A DNA stretch of 64,000 bases from Streptomyces sp. SAI-135. Lineage in GTDB: Bacteria; Actinomycetota; Actinomycetes; Streptomycetales; Streptomycetaceae. Positions 60,521 to 64,000 of this stretch are shown in pieces. The number at the start of each line of letters is the position of its first letter. Within the stretch, counting starts at the first letter, position 1. Both the position numbers and the translations under genes were made by a program. A model generated the notes under the pieces. That model saw only the letters and a list, made by a program, of their open reading frames with translations. It searched no databases and had not been told where the DNA came from. The stretch spans positions 6,076,001-6,140,000 of the forward strand of contig NZ_JARXYP010000002.1 in NCBI RefSeq assembly GCF_029893805.1, written 5' to 3'.

Positions 60521-61878
60521 GGGGTCTCCTTGTCGTCGTACGGGCCGCGGGCCGAGTCGCTCACCCGGATCAGCAGGGCGACGATCGCCCAGTTGGTGAC
60601 GACCGACGAGCCGCCCTGTGCGAGGAACGGCATCGCCATGCCGGTGAGCGGGATCAGTCCGCCGACCCCGCCCGCGATCACGAACACCTGGAGCGCGACG
60701 ATCGAGGCGAGGCCGATCGCCAGGAGCCGCCCGAAGGGGTCGAGCAGGGCGAGGCCCGCCCGGTAGCCGCGCTCCACGAGAAGGGCGTACAGCAGGAAGA
60801 TCGCGGACAGGCCGGCCAGGCCCAGCTCCTCGCCGGCCGTCGCCAGGATGAAGTCGGACTTCACGGCGAAGCCGATCAGGACGGAGTGGCCGAGCCCGAG
60901 CCCGGTGCCGAGAATCCCGCCCGCCGCGAAGGCGAACAGGGACTGCGCGAGCTGGTTCGGTCCCTGGCCCGCCTCGATCGACGCGAACGGGTGCAGCCAG
61001 TCCTCCACCCTGCTGTGCACATGCGGTTCCAGCCAGCCCACGGCGATGGCGCCGACGACGGCCAGCAGCAGGCCCAGCGCGATCCAGCCGGTGAGCCCGG
61101 TGGCGACGTACAGCAGGACGACGAACAGCCCGAAGAACAGCAGCGAGGTGCCGAGGTCCCGTTCCAGGACCAGCACTCCGACGCTGATCAGCCAGATGGC
61201 GAGCAGCGGGCCCAGCACCCGGCCGGTGGGCAGCTGCAACCCCCAGAACCGCCGTCCGGAGGAAGCCAGCGCGTTCCGGTTGGTCGCGAGATACGCGGCG
61301 AAGAACACCGCGAGGAGCACCTTCGCGAACTCGCCCGGCTGGATGGAGAACCCGGCGATCCGGATCCAGATGCGGGCGCCGTTCACGGCGGGGAACAGGA
61401 TCGGCAGGACCAGCAGGGCGAGCGCGGCGGCGACACAGACGTAGGAGTACCGCTGGAGCACGCGGTGGTCGCGCAGCGTCAGCACGACCACGATGAACAG
61501 GGCCACCCCGACGGTGGACCACACGAGCTGGGTGGGGGCCGCGTGGTCGCCGGGCGTCTCCAGGTCGAGCCGGTAGATCAGCACCAGGCCCAGGCCGTTG
61601 AGCAGCACGCCGATGGGCAGCAGCAGCGGATCGGCGTACGGCGCCCTCAGCCGCACCGCCAGATGGGCGACGAGCGCGAGCACACCGAGCCCGGCGCCGT
61701 AGCCGGCGGCGCCGGGCGGGACGGTGCCGTTCCTGGCGAGTCCGACGGCGCAGTACCCGTACACCGACAGCAGGACGGCGAGGACGATGAGGGACAGTTC
61801 GATGCCACGGCGTCGGGGCAGGGGTACCGCGCGGACGGAGGGGGCGGCGGGGGCCACGGTGGTTCCGGCCTTGGTCAT
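60517..61878 (-). CDS. SEDS-family glycosyltransferase (FtsW/RodA/SpoVE)
   Basis: 453 residues, about 10-12 membrane helices. SEDS motifs: ALASSGRRFWGLQLPTGRVLG, SIQPGEFAKVLLAVF, VLVLERDLGTSLLFFGLFVVLLYVATG, SVLIGFAVKSDFILATAGEELGLAG and the C-terminal LIPLTGMAMPFLAQGGSSVVTNW. Polymerises lipid II. Operon with the class B PBP. The N-terminal tail (MTKAGTTVAPAAPSVRAV) is cytoplasmic. Confidence 0.94.
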   Translation of the reverse strand: MTKAGTTVAPAAPSVRAVPLPRRRGIELSLIVLAVLLSVYGYCAVGLARNGTVPPGAAGYGAGLGVLALVAHLAVRLRAPYADPLLLPIGVLLNGLGLVLIYRLDLETPGDHAAPTQLVWSTVGVALFIVVVLTLRDHRVLQRYSYVCVAAALALLVLPILFPAVNGARIWIRIAGFSIQPGEFAKVLLAVFFAAYLATNRNALASSGRRFWGLQLPTGRVLGPLLAIWLISVGVLVLERDLGTSLLFFGLFVVLLYVATGLTGWIALGLLLAVVGAIAVGWLEPHVHSRVEDWLHPFASIEAGQGPNQLAQSLFAFAAGGILGTGLGLGHSVLIGFAVKSDFILATAGEELGLAGLSAIFLLYALLVERGYRAGLALLDPFGRLLAIGLASIVALQVFVIAGGVGGLIPLTGMAMPFLAQGGSSVVTNWAIVALLIRVSDSARGPYDDKETP

Positions 61879-61930
61879 GTCCGGAACTTACCCAAATCGG
61901 ACGTGATGTCTGCTTAGTTTGCGCGGGGTG

Positions 61931-62341
61931 TCAGCACCAGCGTGGCGCCGTGCCGATGGTCCTGATGTACCGGGCCGAGCCCCAGGCCCAGGTGCCGTCC
62001 GTCAGGAGGTACCACTGGCGGTTGCCCTGGACGCTCTGGCCGTTGGTCCGGCAGAAGATGGAGACGACCTCACCCCGCTCGGCCCACCGGATGATCTGCC
62101 CGCCCCGGTTGGGCGCACTGCGCAGTGCCAGCGAACTGGCCGTCACCACACCTCTGGCCAGGCGCTGGTTCTGATTCTGGCTTTGATTCTGGTTCTGGTT
62201 CTGACTCTGGTTCTGGTGGTTCCCCGAGGCGCTCTGCGGGTCGTCGCCCCACTCGTCGCCGGCGACGGCGGGCGTGGCGAGGGCGGTGACGGCGAGGGCG
62301 CAGGCGGCGACGGCTATGGGGAGACGGGAGCGCAGGGACAT
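61931..62341 (-). CDS. Secreted SH3-like domain protein with Q/N repeats
   Basis: 136 residues. Signal peptide MSLRSRLPIAVAACALAVTA then LATPAVAGD. A low-complexity Gln/Asn/Ser tract (about residues 40-60, N-Q alternations) is followed by an SH3b fold: LARGVVTASSLALRSAPNRGGQIIRWAERGEVVSIFC, QWYLLTDGTWAWGSARYIRTIG. Secreted, likely binds wall or matrix components. Tandem hexamer-like DNA repeats underlie the tract. Confidence 0.85.
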   Translation of the reverse strand: MSLRSRLPIAVAACALAVTALATPAVAGDEWGDDPQSASGNHQNQSQNQNQNQSQNQNQRLARGVVTASSLALRSAPNRGGQIIRWAERGEVVSIFCRTNGQSVQGNRQWYLLTDGTWAWGSARYIRTIGTAPRWC

Positions 62342-62438
62342 GGGGGGACCTCCGTGAGGGGGGTGCGAACCTGACTGTTCGCCACGTTAGGAGGCGTGCG
62401 GACCCGTCGCCTTTTCAGATGGGCCATAGGAGCAGGAC

Positions 62439-63674
62439 CTATCGCAACGTCAGAGTCGCGACCGCCCCGCCGTCGTCCGCGTTCGAGAACGACAGCCGGG
62501 CCCCGAGGACCTCCGCCTGTCCCACCGCGATGGTCAGCCCCAGCCCGTGCCCCCGGGCCCCGCCCTCCGTACGGAACCGCTGCGGCCCGTGCTCGACGAG
62601 ATACTCCGGAAACCCGTCCCCGTGGTCCCGGACGGTCACGACCGCCCCGTCGACCGTCAAGGACACCGGCCCCCGCCCGTGCCGGTGCGCGTTGGCCACC
62701 AGATTGCCCAGCACCCGCTCCAGCCGCCGCCGGTCCGTCTCCACGGCCAGATCCCGTACGACGACGACCTCGGTGTCGGTCCCGGACGCCCGCACCACCC
62801 GCTCGGCCAGCGCGCCCAGGCGTTCCGCGTCCAGCTCCACCCTCTCCCGGCCGGTGTCCAGCCGGGAGATCTCCAGCAGGTCCTCCGTCAGCGTCCGCAG
62901 CGCGGCCACCCGGTCCCGCACCAGCTCGGTGGGCCGCCCCGGCGGCAGCAGCTCGGCCGCCGCGTGCAGCCCCGTCAACGGCGTGCGCAGCTCATGGGCC
63001 ACGTCCGCGGTGAAGCGCTGCTCGCTCAGCAGCTTCCCCTGCAAGGACCCCGCCATGGAGTCCAGCGCGGCGGCCACCGCGGCCACCTCGTCCTGCGGCC
63101 GCGACGGATCCTTCGTCCGCGGATCGCCGACCCGGGCGTCGAGGTCGCCCGCGCTGATCCGCCGGGCCACCCGGGCGGTGGTGTGCAGCCGGGTCGTCAC
63201 CCGGGTCACCGCGAACGCCCCCACCAGCAGGGTCGCCGTGATCGCCGGCACCGACGACCACAGGATCGCCCGGTCGAGGCCCGCGATCGTCCGTGCCCCC
63301 TGCGAGTAGTCCACCTCCACGGCCAGCGCCCGGTCCCCGTCCACCGGTCCCGCCGCCCACATCGCGGGCCGACCGCGGTGCTCGCCGACCATCGTCCCGC
63401 GGTCCCCGCCCACCGCCAGCTCACGCAGCGACCCGGGCAGGTCCGGTGGATCCACGCCCGCGTCCCACATCAGCGTGTCCCCGGCCTCGTACGCCTCGGT
63501 CGCGTCCTTCAGCCGGCTCAGCGCCAGGTGACGGGCCTCGCCGACGGTCTGGTCGGTGACCGAGACATGCACGAGGACACCGAGCAGCGCGGCGAGGGCG
63601 CAGCACATCACGGTGATGAACACGGCGGCCTTCACGGCCAGCGTGCCGGACCAGCGGGGCAGGGCGAGCCTCAT
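62439..63674 (-). CDS. HAMP-domain sensor histidine kinase
   Basis: 411 residues. Helix 1 AVKAAVFITVMCCALAALLGVLVHVSV, extracellular sensor (~45-165), helix 2 SSVPAITATLLVGAFAVTRV, HAMP RLHTTARVARRISAGDLDARVGDPRT. H-box FTADVAHELRTPLTGLHAA, N-box LGNLVANAHRHG, G boxes VRDHGDGFPE and GARGHGLGLTIAVGQAEVLG. The cognate response regulator gene is not next to it in the window, so it may lie upstream beyond the right edge. Its ATG overlaps the stop of the upstream partial gene. Confidence 0.93.
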   Translation of the reverse strand: MRLALPRWSGTLAVKAAVFITVMCCALAALLGVLVHVSVTDQTVGEARHLALSRLKDATEAYEAGDTLMWDAGVDPPDLPGSLRELAVGGDRGTMVGEHRGRPAMWAAGPVDGDRALAVEVDYSQGARTIAGLDRAILWSSVPAITATLLVGAFAVTRVTTRLHTTARVARRISAGDLDARVGDPRTKDPSRPQDEVAAVAAALDSMAGSLQGKLLSEQRFTADVAHELRTPLTGLHAAAELLPPGRPTELVRDRVAALRTLTEDLLEISRLDTGRERVELDAERLGALAERVVRASGTDTEVVVVRDLAVETDRRRLERVLGNLVANAHRHGRGPVSLTVDGAVVTVRDHGDGFPEYLVEHGPQRFRTEGGARGHGLGLTIAVGQAEVLGARLSFSNADDGGAVATLTLR

Positions 63675-64000
63675 CGCGAGCTCGCGGACGGTCCGGGCGC
63701 CGGGCTCGGCGCGTTCCCGAGGGCACGGCTGCCGGTGCGCAGCATCTCGTCATGGGTGAGGAGCATCGACTTCTGCTCGGGATCCCAGGTCCACTGGAGC
63801 CGGTACTCGTATCCGGCCACCTCGGACGGCGAACGGATGATCACCGAGCGCCCGGCGAGCTCCACCCCGCTGACCGCGTCCTCCCAGTGCATGACCCGCA
63901 CCAGCCGGTGCTTCTCGACGGTGTAGACGCGTACGGCGGTGACATGGCCGGGCAGCTGCCGGAAGCCGAGCGTCAGGTCCTCGTGCCCGTCACCGGTCAG
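63671..64000 (-). CDS. Partial hypothetical protein upstream of sensor kinase
   Basis: The C-terminal 109 codons are visible; the gene continues past the right edge. An internal GTG at 63901 exists but the frame is open throughout. Reads LTGDGHEDLTLGFRQLPGHV then TAVRVYTVEKHRLVRVMHWED, ending in a Pro/Ala/Ser tail. Beta-rich, no known domain. ATGA overlap with the kinase suggests an operon, and it may be a signal-sensing partner. Confidence 0.7.
   Translation of the reverse strand: MTGDGHEDLTLGFRQLPGHVTAVRVYTVEKHRLVRVMHWEDAVSGVELAGRSVIIRSPSEVAGYEYRLQWTWDPEQKSMLLTHDEMLRTGSRALGNAPSPAPGPSASSR

Overview
The window is chromosomal DNA from a Streptomyces or very close actinomycete. The base composition is very GC-rich, third codon positions are G/C, GTG and TTG starts are common, and genes often overlap as ATGA/GTGA/TTGA. 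Marker loci point the same way: a sigH/anti-sigma stress locus, eshA, nickel superoxide dismutase with its maturation protease, a conservon (cvnABCD), a fused 2-oxoglutarate decarboxylase/dehydrogenase, and lon behind a HAIR box. From memory, the gene order broadly follows the S. coelicolor chromosome core around SCO5243-SCO5300, with inserted blocks. I see no IS element, prophage, integrase, CRISPR array, rRNA or tRNA.

Layout. 1-3.2 kb: end of a lipid kinase gene, then the stress locus (UBP zinc finger, anti-sigma factor, SigB-family sigma factor) behind a SigB-type promoter. The sigma reading frame stays open through the anti-sigma gene. 3.3-6.4 kb: Na+/H+ antiporter, PLP desulfhydrase-like enzyme, amidase. 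6.7-9.5 kb: a family 2B encapsulin shell gene (eshA) followed by a polyprenyl diphosphate synthase whose long disordered N-terminus carries octapeptide repeats. This looks like a terpenoid nanocompartment and is the most striking system here. 9.7-13.2 kb: GNAT, tandem repeats, TetR/reductase pair, small proteins. 13.2-17.3 kb: VOC proteins with an AraC regulator, then a phosphate transporter / small membrane protein / PPK2 operon with a possible Pho box. 17.4-19.9 kb: GNAT and aminotransferase reading frames that look like one gene split by a one-base frameshift, coupled to a CdsA-like cytidylyltransferase.

20-33 kb: sodN and sodX (divergent), CGNR regulator, methyltransferase, amino-acid ABC transporter, malic enzyme, quinone-oxidoreductase-like enzyme, an HTH + Clp-N pair with a double palindromic operator, PadR/DUF4097 pair, and a repeat-filled spacer. 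33-45 kb: DUF6104 protein, kgd, a two-component system, spermidine-synthase-like protein, rhomboid-like protein, GNAT, lon. 45-54.7 kb: GH25 lysozyme, MarR, PP2C phosphatase, the conservon followed by a StyA-like flavoprotein, NlpC/P60 hydrolase. 54.8-59 kb: TetR and two divergent diiron proteins with a lectin-like partner. 59-64 kb: penicillin-binding protein/SEDS pair, SH3 protein, sensor kinase and a partial upstream gene.

A structural theme runs across the window. Several genes are followed by degenerate tandem copies of their own 3' ends (after 9533, 10320, 29163 and 32410). Most assigned functions come from reading motifs and recalling families; no database search was run.
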